A DNA stretch of 64,000 bases from contig NZ_OY726397.1 of NCBI RefSeq assembly GCF_963378095.1, positions 3,720,001 through 3,784,000 on the forward strand. The letters are read 5' to 3'. The stretch is from Mycolicibacterium sp. MU0053 (lineage in GTDB: Bacteria; Actinomycetota; Actinomycetes; Mycobacteriales; Mycobacteriaceae). Shown piece by piece: positions 1 to 7,614 of this stretch (its first letter is position 1; every line of letters starts with the position of its first letter). The position numbers and the translations under genes were made by a program. The notes beneath the pieces were generated by a model. That model worked only from the letters and a program-made list of their open reading frames with translations. It did not search any database and had not been told where the DNA came from.

Positions 1-2
1 CA

Positions 3-893
3 CCCCGGCAGGCCGATCCGCCGCCGCCGCGACTGCTCGAGGCCAGCCCGCAGCCCGATCCCGGCACCCACCGGGACCGGGTGGCCGCCGCGGTGGCCCG
101 GCTGCGTGCCGACGGATCGAGTCTGCACAAAGTGGTGCTGGCCCGCGCCCTGCGGTTGCACGCCGACGCGCCCTGGGATCCGTCGGTGGTGTTGCGCCGG
201 CTGCTGGCCGCCGACCCCGGCGCCTACGGGTATCTGGTGGATCTGTCGCCGGCCGGCCCGCGGTATGCGGGCGTGACACTGGTGGGTGCCTCCCCCGAGT
301 TGCTGGTGGCCCGCGCCGGCGAGGTGGTGCGGTGTCGGCCGTTCGCCGGTTCGGCGCCGCGCTCGGCCGACCCGGCGGTCGACCGCGCCAACGGGGCGGC
401 GCTGGTGGCGTCGGCCAAGGACCGCCACGAGCATCAGCTGGTGATCGACGTGATGCGCACGGCGCTGGAGCCGCTGTGCGTGGAGCTGCAGATCGCCGAC
501 GAACCCGAGTTGCACCACACCGACGCGCTCTGGCACCTGAACACCCCGATCACCGCCCGGCTGCGCGAAAGTAGCACCACGGCAATGGATCTCGCGCTTG
601 CTTTGCAGCCGACGCCGGCGGTGGGCGGGGTACCCACCGCGGCGGCGACGGCACTGATCGGCGAGATCGAAGGCGACCGCGGGTTCTATGCGGGCGCGGC
701 CGGCTGGTGCGACGCGCGCGGGGACGGCCGCTGGGTGGTCTCGATCCGGTGCGCGCAACTGTCGGCGGACCGGCGCAGCGCGTTGGCGCACTCCGGCGGC
801 GGCATCGTGGCCGAATCCAATCCCGACGACGAGGTCGCCGAGACCACCACGAAGTTCAAGACCATCCTCGCCGGACTGGGAGTCACGCTATGA
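3..893 (+). CDS. entC: Isochorismate synthase (EntC/MenF/DhbC family), 5' end missing
   Basis: This is the C-terminal 296 residues of a chorismate-utilising enzyme; the frame is open to the left edge, so the start lies outside the window. Family members convert chorismate to isochorismate, the precursor of salicylate for siderophores or of menaquinone. Visible family motifs are the SPELLV stretch followed by a CRPFAGS-type segment, the ExxEHxxxID-like KDRHEHQLVID segment, and the late GGVPTAAA ... GDRGFYAGAAGW block that builds the active site. The stop overlaps the start of the next gene (ATGA), which indicates translational coupling. Position at the head of the Rv3215-like block supports entC; MenF cannot be excluded from sequence alone. 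Confidence 0.9.
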   Translation, partial: PRQADPPPPRLLEASPQPDPGTHRDRVAAAVARLRADGSSLHKVVLARALRLHADAPWDPSVVLRRLLAADPGAYGYLVDLSPAGPRYAGVTLVGASPELLVARAGEVVRCRPFAGSAPRSADPAVDRANGAALVASAKDRHEHQLVIDVMRTALEPLCVELQIADEPELHHTDALWHLNTPITARLRESSTTAMDLALALQPTPAVGGVPTAAATALIGEIEGDRGFYAGAAGWCDARGDGRWVVSIRCAQLSADRRSALAHSGGGIVAESNPDDEVAETTTKFKTILAGLGVTL

Positions 894-1369
894 CGCAACG
901 CATTCGCCGGGCCGAGCCGGCCGACGTGGTCGCGATCACCGAAATGATCTACGAGCTGGCGGCCTTCGAGGAGGCCAGCGCGGACTGCACCGTGACCGAG
1001 GCCCAGTTGCACACCGCGTTGTTCGGTCCCGAGCCCATCGCTCATGCCCACGTCGTCGAGATCGACGGCGCGCCCGCGGCCACCGCGGTGTGGTTCGTGA
1101 ACTTCTCCACCTGGGACGGTGTCGGCGGAATCCACCTGGAGGATCTGTTCGTCCGGCCCGCCTACCGGCGCCGCGGGCTGGCGCGCGCGCTGCTGTCCAC
1201 GCTGGCCGGGGTGTGCGTCGAACGCGGCTACACCCGGTTGTCCTGGGCGGTGCTGAACTGGAACGTCGACGCCATCGCCCTCTACGACGCCATCGGCGGC
1301 CAACCCCAGACGGATTGGACCGGTTACCGCGTGTCCGGCGACGCGTTGCGGCGGCTGGCGCAGCCCTGA
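890..1369 (+). CDS. GNAT-family N-acetyltransferase
   Basis: The 159-residue product starts at the ATG overlapping the upstream stop codon. It has the GNAT fold signature: an N-terminal IRRAEPADV strand-helix, and the acetyl-CoA pyrophosphate-binding motif in FVRPAYRRRGLARALL (R-x-x-G-x-A type), followed by the late strand WNVDAIALYDAIGG. Length and motif order are those of small diamine or amino-acid acetyltransferases (the SSAT-like group), but the substrate cannot be read from sequence. It corresponds by position to Rv3216. Coupling to the isochorismate synthase gene suggests a shared transcript rather than a shared pathway. Confidence 0.85.
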   Translation: MTQRIRRAEPADVVAITEMIYELAAFEEASADCTVTEAQLHTALFGPEPIAHAHVVEIDGAPAATAVWFVNFSTWDGVGGIHLEDLFVRPAYRRRGLARALLSTLAGVCVERGYTRLSWAVLNWNVDAIALYDAIGGQPQTDWTGYRVSGDALRRLAQP

Positions 1370-1379
1370 GCCGGCCGGC

Positions 1380-1766
1380 TCAGCCGCGCGCCCGCGCCGC
1401 CCACTCCAGCGCCGACGGGCTGAACAGCAGCCCGAGCACCGCCAGGGACACCAACGCGACCAGGACGCCGTAGACCACCTGATGGGAACTGAACACATAC
1501 CAGGCCACCGGCAACAGCAGCAGATTGACGAACACCGCGATCCCCCGGCCCCAGCGCCGGTCGTCGACCAGCGCCCAGCCGCCGGCCAACACGCCGAGCC
1601 CCATGATCGTGAACCAGCCCGCGGTGCCGTAGGCGTTGAATCCGTCGGTGTGCTTGTCGGTGCCGCCGCCGGCCAGGATCACCAGCACCACCGCGGTGAG
1701 CAACGCCGCGGCGCCCTCCGCGAGCACGATGAAGCCCGCGTAGCGCACGGCCGGGGGCTGTGTCAC
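1380..1766 (-). CDS. Small four-helix membrane protein
   Basis: This 128-residue hydrophobic protein has four predicted membrane segments (about residues 8-30, 45-65, 72-90 and 95-115) joined by short loops, and an Arg-rich C-terminus. It has no catalytic motif I recognise and matches the position of the conserved membrane protein Rv3217c. Its ATG overlaps the stop of aroQ by four bases (ATGA), so it is the last gene of the cat-aroQ series on this strand. Function is unknown. The adjacency to catabolic genes could simply reflect where the island joined the conserved backbone. Confidence 0.75.
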   Translation of the reverse strand: MTQPPAVRYAGFIVLAEGAAALLTAVVLVILAGGGTDKHTDGFNAYGTAGWFTIMGLGVLAGGWALVDDRRWGRGIAVFVNLLLLPVAWYVFSSHQVVYGVLVALVSLAVLGLLFSPSALEWAARARG

Positions 1767-2206
1767 GACACGATCCGGTCGGCCAGGTACCGCACCGCGA
1801 AGGCGTAGCCGAGCGGACCCGCCCCGGCGATGACGACGTCGGCGACCGCCGACACATACGAGTGGTGCCGGAACGCCTCGCGGCGTGCCACATTGCTCAG
1901 ATGCACTTCGGCGACCGGCAGCGCGACCGCGGACAGCGCGTCGGCGATCGCCACCGACGTGTGCGAGTAGGCCGCCGGATTGATGATGATGCCGGCGCAG
2001 TCGACGCGGGCCGCGTGGATTGCGTCGATCAGCGCGCCCTCGGCGTTGCTCTGCAGCGCGCGCAGGTCGAAGCCGAACTCGGCGGCCAACTCGCGGGTGC
2101 TCTCCTCGACCTGAGCCAAGGTCGTCGACCCGTAGATCTCCGGTTCGCGGGTCCCCAGCAGGTTCAGGTTCGGCCCGTTGAGCAGCAACAGACGGCGTTC
2201 GGTCAT
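1763..2206 (-). CDS. aroQ: Type II 3-dehydroquinate dehydratase
   Basis: The 147-residue protein has the usual length of the dodecameric type II enzyme, which interconverts 3-dehydroquinate and 3-dehydroshikimate. Recognisable features are the N-terminal [17 protein letters not shown], the catalytic loop with R20 and Y25, the [12 protein letters not shown] segment around residues 76-87, and H102 in VHLSN. It lies 24 bp downstream of catC and overlaps the membrane-protein gene. In M. tuberculosis, from recall, the biosynthetic aroQ sits with aroK and aroB, so this copy in a catechol cluster is probably a second, catabolic or salvage paralogue. No dehydroshikimate dehydratase or quinate dehydrogenase is nearby. 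Confidence 0.93.
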   Translation of the reverse strand: MTERRLLLLNGPNLNLLGTREPEIYGSTTLAQVEESTRELAAEFGFDLRALQSNAEGALIDAIHAARVDCAGIIINPAAYSHTSVAIADALSAVALPVAEVHLSNVARREAFRHHSYVSAVADVVIAGAGPLGYAFAVRYLADRIVS

Positions 2207-2230
2207 GCGCCTACGGTACCGCGACGGGTA

Positions 2231-2515
2231 TCAGCCGGCGTTGATGTCCGAGGGGTGCACCGCCAGCGGGGTGACGTGGATGTTCATGTAGGGGAACAGC
2301 GGCAGACCGGAAAGAATTTGGTGCAACTCGTCATTGGACTCGACATCGAAGATCGAGTAGTTGGCGTACTCGCCCACCACGCGCCAGATGTGCGGCCACT
2401 TTCCGGACCGCTGCAGGTCCTGCGAGTAGCGCTTCTCCCGGGTCACCAGGTCGGTGCGTCGCTGCGGATCGAGGTCGACGGGGATGTGCACGTCCATCCG
2501 CACCAGAAACCGCAT
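2231..2515 (-). CDS. catC: Muconolactone delta-isomerase
   Basis: This 94-residue protein has the standard length of CatC, which isomerises muconolactone to 3-oxoadipate enol-lactone in the catechol branch of the beta-ketoadipate pathway. The start MRFLVRMDVHIP, the central KWPHIWRVVGEYANYSIFD region and the C-terminal LSGLPLFPYM are typical. The ATG lies one base after the catA stop, so the two are tightly coupled. Gene order catB-catA-catC on one strand is the classical catechol operon of Actinobacteria. Assignment is secure from motif and context. Confidence 0.96.
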   Translation of the reverse strand: MRFLVRMDVHIPVDLDPQRRTDLVTREKRYSQDLQRSGKWPHIWRVVGEYANYSIFDVESNDELHQILSGLPLFPYMNIHVTPLAVHPSDINAG

Positions 2516-2516
2516 C

Positions 2517-3383
2517 TCAGGCCTGCACCGGATCGAGCACGAAGCGGTACGTCATCTCGTCGTGCCCGTCGGGATGTGTCTGCGGGTCCAGCAGGAGTTC
2601 GGGCTTGACGGCGCTGGCGATGTCGTCCTCGTTGTGCGGGTCGCCGGGGAAATACAGCTGCGCGGTGAGCGATTCGTGGCCGGGAGCCGAGACCTTGACG
2701 TGGAGATGTGCCGGGCGCCAGGCGTGCCAGCCGGCCGCGGCGATCAGCTTGCCGCAGGAGCCGTCGGTGGGGATCTGATAGGGCGCGGGCCGGATCGTGG
2801 TGATCTGGAAGTTGCCGTCGGATCCGGTGGAGAACGTGCCGCGCAGGTTCCACTCGGGCAACCCGGGGGCGAACTGGGAGTAGAAGCCGTCGCTATCGGC
2901 ATGCCACAGTTCCACCTTGCCCGCCAACGGCTTTCCGTCGGTGGAGGTGATCCGGCCATGCCAGACCAGCGGCGTGCCGGCCTCGTTCTCGCGCATCGGG
3001 ACCGAGCCGACGGCGCCGCGCTCCGGCGAATTCGGCACGTAGTACGGGCCTTCGATGCTGCCCTTGTTGCCGTGCCGGTGCTCGGTGGACACCTGCTCGA
3101 CGACATGCTCGACCCAGACGTCGAGGAACAGCGGCCATTCGCCGTCTTCGCCGACGTTGATGAGCCACGCCTTGAGGGCGTTGTACTCGGCGTAGGTCAC
3201 CTTGTGCTTGCGGATCGTCGCGTGCACGGCGTCGAGGACCTCGCGGGCGAGCATGTCGACCCGCTCGGGTGGGGTGTCCTTGACCGCTTCGAACGGGGAC
3301 TTGTCGGCGTGGAAGCGTTCGGTGGCCGAGGCGCCGGAGGCGGCGGCCGAGGCCTGCTCTGCTGGGGATTGCATGGTGGTCAT
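2517..3383 (-). CDS. catA: Catechol 1,2-dioxygenase (intradiol)
   Basis: This 288-residue non-haem Fe(III) enzyme opens catechol to cis,cis-muconate. The four expected iron ligands are present with the right spacing: Y168 (in DGFY), Y202 (PYQIPTDG), H226 and H228 (RPAHLHV). The N-terminal helical linker domain (about 1-110) and the GPYYVPNSPERG segment are those of catechol rather than protocatechuate dioxygenases. An AAGGAG-type ribosome-binding site lies 7-8 bases before the ATG. The gene follows catB by 37 bp and precedes catC by one base. Chlorocatechol specificity cannot be excluded but the pathway context favours catechol. Confidence 0.97.
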   Translation of the reverse strand: MTTMQSPAEQASAAASGASATERFHADKSPFEAVKDTPPERVDMLAREVLDAVHATIRKHKVTYAEYNALKAWLINVGEDGEWPLFLDVWVEHVVEQVSTEHRHGNKGSIEGPYYVPNSPERGAVGSVPMRENEAGTPLVWHGRITSTDGKPLAGKVELWHADSDGFYSQFAPGLPEWNLRGTFSTGSDGNFQITTIRPAPYQIPTDGSCGKLIAAAGWHAWRPAHLHVKVSAPGHESLTAQLYFPGDPHNEDDIASAVKPELLLDPQTHPDGHDEMTYRFVLDPVQA

Positions 3384-3420
3384 TTCCTTATCTCCTTTGG
3401 GCGAGCACGGTTGGTGTCGT

Positions 3421-4524
3421 CTAGTTGTCGGTGCGATACCGGGTGAGTTTCTCGGGGTCCAGGTCGACGCCGAGGCCGACGCCGAACGGGACGCGCAGCA
3501 CGCCGTCGCTGATCTGCAGCGGTTCGGCCAACAGGTCGTCGGCCATGTCGAGGTAGTTCGACAACTCGCCGGCCCGCCGCGAGGTCAAGGCGTGGGCGGC
3601 CCCGAAGGTGACCGCGCACGCGGTGCCGAGCTGGCCGTCGATCTGGTTGCCCATCACCACCTCCAGTCCGAGCCCCTCGGCCAGGTGATGCACCCGCGTC
3701 GATCCGGTGAACCCGGTGCGGGCGGTCTTGATGCTGATGGCCGTCGCCGACCCGCCCAGGATCTCGCGGGTGACATCGGCCGGCGTCGGCACCGATTCGT
3801 CTGCGATGAACGGGATGTCGAGCTTCTCGACGAGCCAGCGCCGGCCCAGCACGTCGTCGGCCGGGCACAGTTCCTCGGCGAAGAGCAAATCCAGGTCGGC
3901 CATTTCCTGCATGGCCCGCAGCGATTCGGCGGCCGTCCAGCCCCGGTTGCCGTCGACATAGAGTTCGACGGAGTCACCGAAGCGTTCCCGCAGGGCGCGC
4001 ACCACCGCGGTGTCCAGCTGCACCGGCCGTCGGCCGACCTTGACCTTGAACGTCGAAATACCGTGCCGGTCAATCATTTTCTCGGCCTCGGCCACCATGG
4101 TGGCGGGGTCGTCGAAGCCCAGCATGTGGCTGACCCGCATGCGGTCGGTGAAACCACCGAGCAGATCCGTCACCGGCAGGCCCAGGGTGCGGCCCAGCGC
4201 ATCCCAGATGGCCATGTCTATCGCGGCCTTGGCGGTCGGGTTACCGATGGTGCGCGCCAACCGCGCGTGCACGACCTCGCGTTCGGTCAGGCGCAGCCCG
4301 ACGATCTGGGGGGTGAACACCTCGGAGATGACGGCGAGGATGCCGGCCTGGGTCTCGCCGTAGGTGAACGGCCGCGGCGGCGCCTCGGCGATGCCGACGA
4401 TGCCGTCGTCGGTGTGCACCCGCACCAGCACGTGCTCGGCGGTGTGCACCTCTCCGGAGGCGAACTTCAGCGGTTTGGTGTACGGGATGGCGAACGGAAT
4501 CGCTTCGACCGCGGTGATTTTCAT
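3421..4524 (-). CDS. catB: Muconate cycloisomerase
   Basis: This 367-residue enolase-superfamily enzyme converts cis,cis-muconate to (+)-muconolactone. The full catalytic set is visible: K160 and K162 in KVKVG, metal ligands D191 (YVDGN), E217 (FAEEL) and D242 (ADES), and K266 (SIKTARTG). The spacing 26, 25 and 24 residues matches the family. The ATG overlaps the stop of the lysR-type gene (ATGA), so catB is translated together with its probable regulator. It heads the structural part of the catechol operon. Confidence 0.96.
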   Translation of the reverse strand: MKITAVEAIPFAIPYTKPLKFASGEVHTAEHVLVRVHTDDGIVGIAEAPPRPFTYGETQAGILAVISEVFTPQIVGLRLTEREVVHARLARTIGNPTAKAAIDMAIWDALGRTLGLPVTDLLGGFTDRMRVSHMLGFDDPATMVAEAEKMIDRHGISTFKVKVGRRPVQLDTAVVRALRERFGDSVELYVDGNRGWTAAESLRAMQEMADLDLLFAEELCPADDVLGRRWLVEKLDIPFIADESVPTPADVTREILGGSATAISIKTARTGFTGSTRVHHLAEGLGLEVVMGNQIDGQLGTACAVTFGAAHALTSRRAGELSNYLDMADDLLAEPLQISDGVLRVPFGVGLGVDLDPEKLTRYRTDN

Positions 4525-5411
4525 GGTGTCTCCTTGACGAGCGCGGCCGACAGCACGTTGACGACGCTGTCCACCAGTGGGTTCTCGGTGCCGCGTCGCC
4601 AGGCCAGCGCCAGGTCGATGGTTCCGCCGTCGGCCAGGTCGCGGAACACCACGCCGTCCAGCGGCAGCGCGCGCACGGATTCGGGAACGATGGCCACCCC
4701 GAGATCGGCGGCCACCAGGGCCAACAGCACCGCGGTGCTGTTGACGACGTGCTCGCGGTGCGGGACGAAGCCCGCGCGCCGGCAGCTGCGCAGTACCGCT
4801 TCGTTGACCGCAGATTCGCGGCTGGCATACGCCACGAACGGTTCGTTGCGCAGATCCGTCACCGACACCACGGGTTCGACCGCGAGCCGATGATCCACGG
4901 AGACCGCGAGCACCAGGGTCTCGACGTCGATGGTGCGCAACTCGATGTCGTCGCCGACGGCCGGCGGCCGCAGCACGCCGAGGTCCAGCCCGCCGGTGCG
5001 CAGGAGTTCGCACTGCGCCGGGGTCAGCAGGTCGGCCTGGATCTCCAGGGCGGCCCCGGGCAGTTCGCGCTTGACGATCCGCGCCATCCGGGGCAGGTGG
5101 GAGAACGCCGCGGTGCCGGTCAGCCCCAGCCGGACCAGGCCGCTGCGGCCCGCCGCGATCCGGCGCACCCCGCGCTCGGCGTCGTCGACGCGGGCCAGGA
5201 TGCGGGCCGCCTCCCCGCGCAGAAACTCGCCCGCGGCGGTCAGGGCGACCTGCCGGGTGGTGCGGTTGAACAGCGTCACGTCCAGTTCGGACTCGAGTTG
5301 GCGGATCGCGTAGGACAACGCCGGCTGCGCGACGTGCAGTTGCTCGGCGGCCTGCCCGAAGTGGCAGGTTTCGGCCACTGCTGCGAAGTAGCGAAGGTGC
5401 CTGAGCTCCAT
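4521..5411 (-). CDS. LysR-type regulator of the cat/ben genes
   Basis: This 296-residue LysR-type regulator resembles BenM/CatR/CatM in architecture. Residues 1-60 form the winged helix-turn-helix (ELRHLRYFAAVAE ... HVAQPALSYAIRQLE), and residues about 90-290 the periplasmic-binding-protein-like effector domain. I chose the ATG at MELRHL because the family begins there; an upstream extension would lack homology. Unusually for the type, the regulator is first in the same operon it presumably controls (lysR-catB-catA-catC), and it is divergent from benA across a 230-bp region with a strong inverted repeat. The likely effector is cis,cis-muconate or benzoate, by family analogy. Confidence 0.93.
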   Translation of the reverse strand: MELRHLRYFAAVAETCHFGQAAEQLHVAQPALSYAIRQLESELDVTLFNRTTRQVALTAAGEFLRGEAARILARVDDAERGVRRIAAGRSGLVRLGLTGTAAFSHLPRMARIVKRELPGAALEIQADLLTPAQCELLRTGGLDLGVLRPPAVGDDIELRTIDVETLVLAVSVDHRLAVEPVVSVTDLRNEPFVAYASRESAVNEAVLRSCRRAGFVPHREHVVNSTAVLLALVAADLGVAIVPESVRALPLDGVVFRDLADGGTIDLALAWRRGTENPLVDSVVNVLSAALVKETP

Positions 5412-5641
5412 GATCGTCGGTGGTCCGTTCCGGGAGGGTTTGCGGGTTGTGACAGGTGACACATTCGACGGTAGATCGTTGATCGATAGAGAACAAGGAC
5501 TTATCCAGGCCATATTGATAATCAATGCTTATCAATAGTTACCCAGGCCAGGACTAGTACTATGCCTAGTGTGACGGCCGCCACTGGCTGCGACAGTCAA
5601 AGTCAAACCACACTTCTCCAGCCCTTTACCCGGAGGCCACG
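5412..5641. promoter_or_regulatory. Divergent lysR-cat / ben promoter region with operator
   Basis: This 230-bp spacer separates the divergent lysR and benA starts and is clearly more AT-rich than the flanks. Positions 5513-5537 hold a perfect inverted repeat TATTGATAA-N7-TTATCAATA. A second perfect palindrome, ATTGAT-A-ATCAAT (5514-5526), overlaps its left half, giving three related half-sites in register. This is a plausible LysR-type binding site between two promoters. A GGAGG-like ribosome-binding site (about 5631-5636) precedes the benA ATG. Confidence 0.65.
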
Positions 5642-7072
5642 ATGACGACTTCTTTGACGCCCACCCCGTTGCCGGCGTCGAGGCCGGCAACCCCGGTCGA
5701 CCGGCCCCACCTGGCGCGCGTCCTCGCCGACGCCGTGATCGAAGATCCCGACGCCGGCCTGTACCGGGCCAACCGCCGGATCTTCACCGACGAGGAGATC
5801 TTCGAACTGGAGATGGCGCACATCTTCGAGGGCAACTGGGTCTATCTGGCGCACGAGAGCCAGCTGCCCAACCCCGGCGACTACTTCACCACCACCATGG
5901 GCCGCCAGCCCGTGGTCATCACCCGGGACAAGGACGGCGAACTGCACCTGCTGATCAACGCCTGCGCGCACCGCGGCGCGATGATCTGCCGGCGCAAGAC
6001 CGACAACCGCACCACCTTGACCTGTCCCTTCCACGGGTGGACCTTCCGCAACGACGGCACCCTGCTGAAGGTCAAGGACCCCGAGGGCGCCGGCTACCCC
6101 GACTCGTTCAACAACGGCGGCTCGCACAACATGACCAAGGTGGCCCGGTTCGAGTCCTACCGTGGCTTCCTGTTCGGCAGCCTCAACGCCGATGTGCTGC
6201 CGCTGACCGAGCACCTCGGCGACGCCACCACCGTCATCGACATGTTGGTGGACCAGTCCCCGGAGGGCCTGGAGGTGCTGCGCGGCTCGTCCACCTACAC
6301 CTTCGACGGCAACTGGAAGGTGCAGGCCGAAAACGGCGCCGACGGCTACCACGTGACGGCCACCCACTGGAACTACGCCGCCACCACCAGCCGCCGCAGC
6401 ACCGGTGAATCCATCAACGAGACCAAGGCCCTCGACGCGGGCGGCTGGGGCAAAACCGGCGGCGGCTACTGGTCGTTCCCGCACGGACACCTGTGCCTGT
6501 GGACCTGGGCGGCCAACCCCGAGGACCGGCCGCTGTGGGACCAGCTCGACGACCTCAAGGCCCGGTTCGGGGAGGCCAAGGGCGACTTCATGGTGAAGGG
6601 TTCGCGCAACCTGTGCCTGTACCCGAATCTGTATGTCATGGACCAGTTCTCGACGCAGATCCGGCACTTCCGGCCCATCGCCCCGGACAAGACCGAGGTC
6701 ACCATCTACTGCATCGCCCCCAAGGGCGAAAGCACCGAGGCTCGGGCGCTGCGCATCCGCCAGTACGAGGACTTCTTCAATGCCTCCGGCATGGCCACCC
6801 CGGACGACCTCGAGGAGTTTCGGTCCTGCCAGCTGACCTTCCGGGCGCAGGCCGCCCCGTGGAACGACATGAGTCGCGGTGCGCAGCACTGGCTTTCGGG
6901 CCCCGACGACCTGGCCGAGTCGTTGGGCATGGCGGGCGTGATCTCGGCCGGCGTGCGCAACGAGGACGAGGGACTGTTCCCCGTGCAACACGGCTACTGG
7001 CGTCAGGTCATGCAAGACGCCCTGCACCACGAGGAAACCCAGGCCGCGGCCACCACGGGAACGGAGCACTGA
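5642..7072 (+). CDS. benA: Benzoate 1,2-dioxygenase, large (alpha) subunit
   Basis: This 476-residue Rieske oxygenase alpha subunit dihydroxylates benzoate to its cis-diol carboxylate. The Rieske [2Fe-2S] cluster is bound by C108, H110, C128 and H131 (CAH ... CPFH). The mononuclear iron facial triad is represented by H237 and H242, with D234 as the bridging Asp, in the DGYHVTATH block; the distal Asp ligand lies in the C-terminal third. Length and the conserved ADGYHV and RNLCLYPNLYVMDQ regions fit the benzoate/toluate group. The gene is followed after 3 bp by benB. Toluate or a related benzoate could be an alternative substrate. Confidence 0.95.
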   Translation: MTTSLTPTPLPASRPATPVDRPHLARVLADAVIEDPDAGLYRANRRIFTDEEIFELEMAHIFEGNWVYLAHESQLPNPGDYFTTTMGRQPVVITRDKDGELHLLINACAHRGAMICRRKTDNRTTLTCPFHGWTFRNDGTLLKVKDPEGAGYPDSFNNGGSHNMTKVARFESYRGFLFGSLNADVLPLTEHLGDATTVIDMLVDQSPEGLEVLRGSSTYTFDGNWKVQAENGADGYHVTATHWNYAATTSRRSTGESINETKALDAGGWGKTGGGYWSFPHGHLCLWTWAANPEDRPLWDQLDDLKARFGEAKGDFMVKGSRNLCLYPNLYVMDQFSTQIRHFRPIAPDKTEVTIYCIAPKGESTEARALRIRQYEDFFNASGMATPDDLEEFRSCQLTFRAQAAPWNDMSRGAQHWLSGPDDLAESLGMAGVISAGVRNEDEGLFPVQHGYWRQVMQDALHHEETQAAATTGTEH

Positions 7073-7075
7073 GCC

Positions 7076-7603
7076 ATGAGCACCACCGAACAGAGCGCGG
7101 CCGCCGGCACCAAGCTGATCACCCAGAACGCCATCGAGCAGTTCCTCTACCGCGAGGCGCGGTACCTCGATGACCGCGAGTTCGAGAAGTGGCTGGATTG
7201 CTACGCCGACGACGTCGTCTACTGGATGCCGTCGTGGGCCGACGACGACCGCCTGGTGGAGGATCCGCAGCGCGACATCTCACTGATCTACTACTCGAAC
7301 AAGGGCGGTCTGGAGGACCGGGTGTTCCGGATCCGCACCGAGCGCTCCTCGGCGACCTCGCTGCCGGAACCGCGCACCAGCCACAACATCTCCAACGTCG
7401 AGGTCATCGAGCGCCGCGGCGATCTGGTCGATGTCCGATTCAACTGGCACACCATGTATTTCCGTTACAAGACCGTCGACCCCTACTACGGGACCTCGTT
7501 CTACACCATCGACTTCTCCGCTGAGCAGCCGCTGATCCGCCGCAAGACGGTCGTGCTGAAGAACGACTACATCCACCACGTGGTCGACATCTACCACATT
7601 TAG
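7076..7603 (+). CDS. benB: Benzoate 1,2-dioxygenase, small (beta) subunit
   Basis: This 175-residue protein has the NTF2-like fold of aromatic-ring-hydroxylating dioxygenase beta subunits, which assemble with BenA into an alpha3beta3 oxygenase. Recognisable are the EQFLYREARYLDDREFEKWL helix region near residues 20-40, YADDVVYWMP, the ERSSATSLPEPRTSH segment and the C-terminal RRKTVVLKNDYI. It sits 3 bp after benA and 11 bp before the reductase gene, so the three are surely co-transcribed. The beta subunit is structural; it carries no cofactor. Confidence 0.95.
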   Translation: MSTTEQSAAAGTKLITQNAIEQFLYREARYLDDREFEKWLDCYADDVVYWMPSWADDDRLVEDPQRDISLIYYSNKGGLEDRVFRIRTERSSATSLPEPRTSHNISNVEVIERRGDLVDVRFNWHTMYFRYKTVDPYYGTSFYTIDFSAEQPLIRRKTVVLKNDYIHHVVDIYHI

Positions 7604-7614
7604 GGGCTGGCTTC

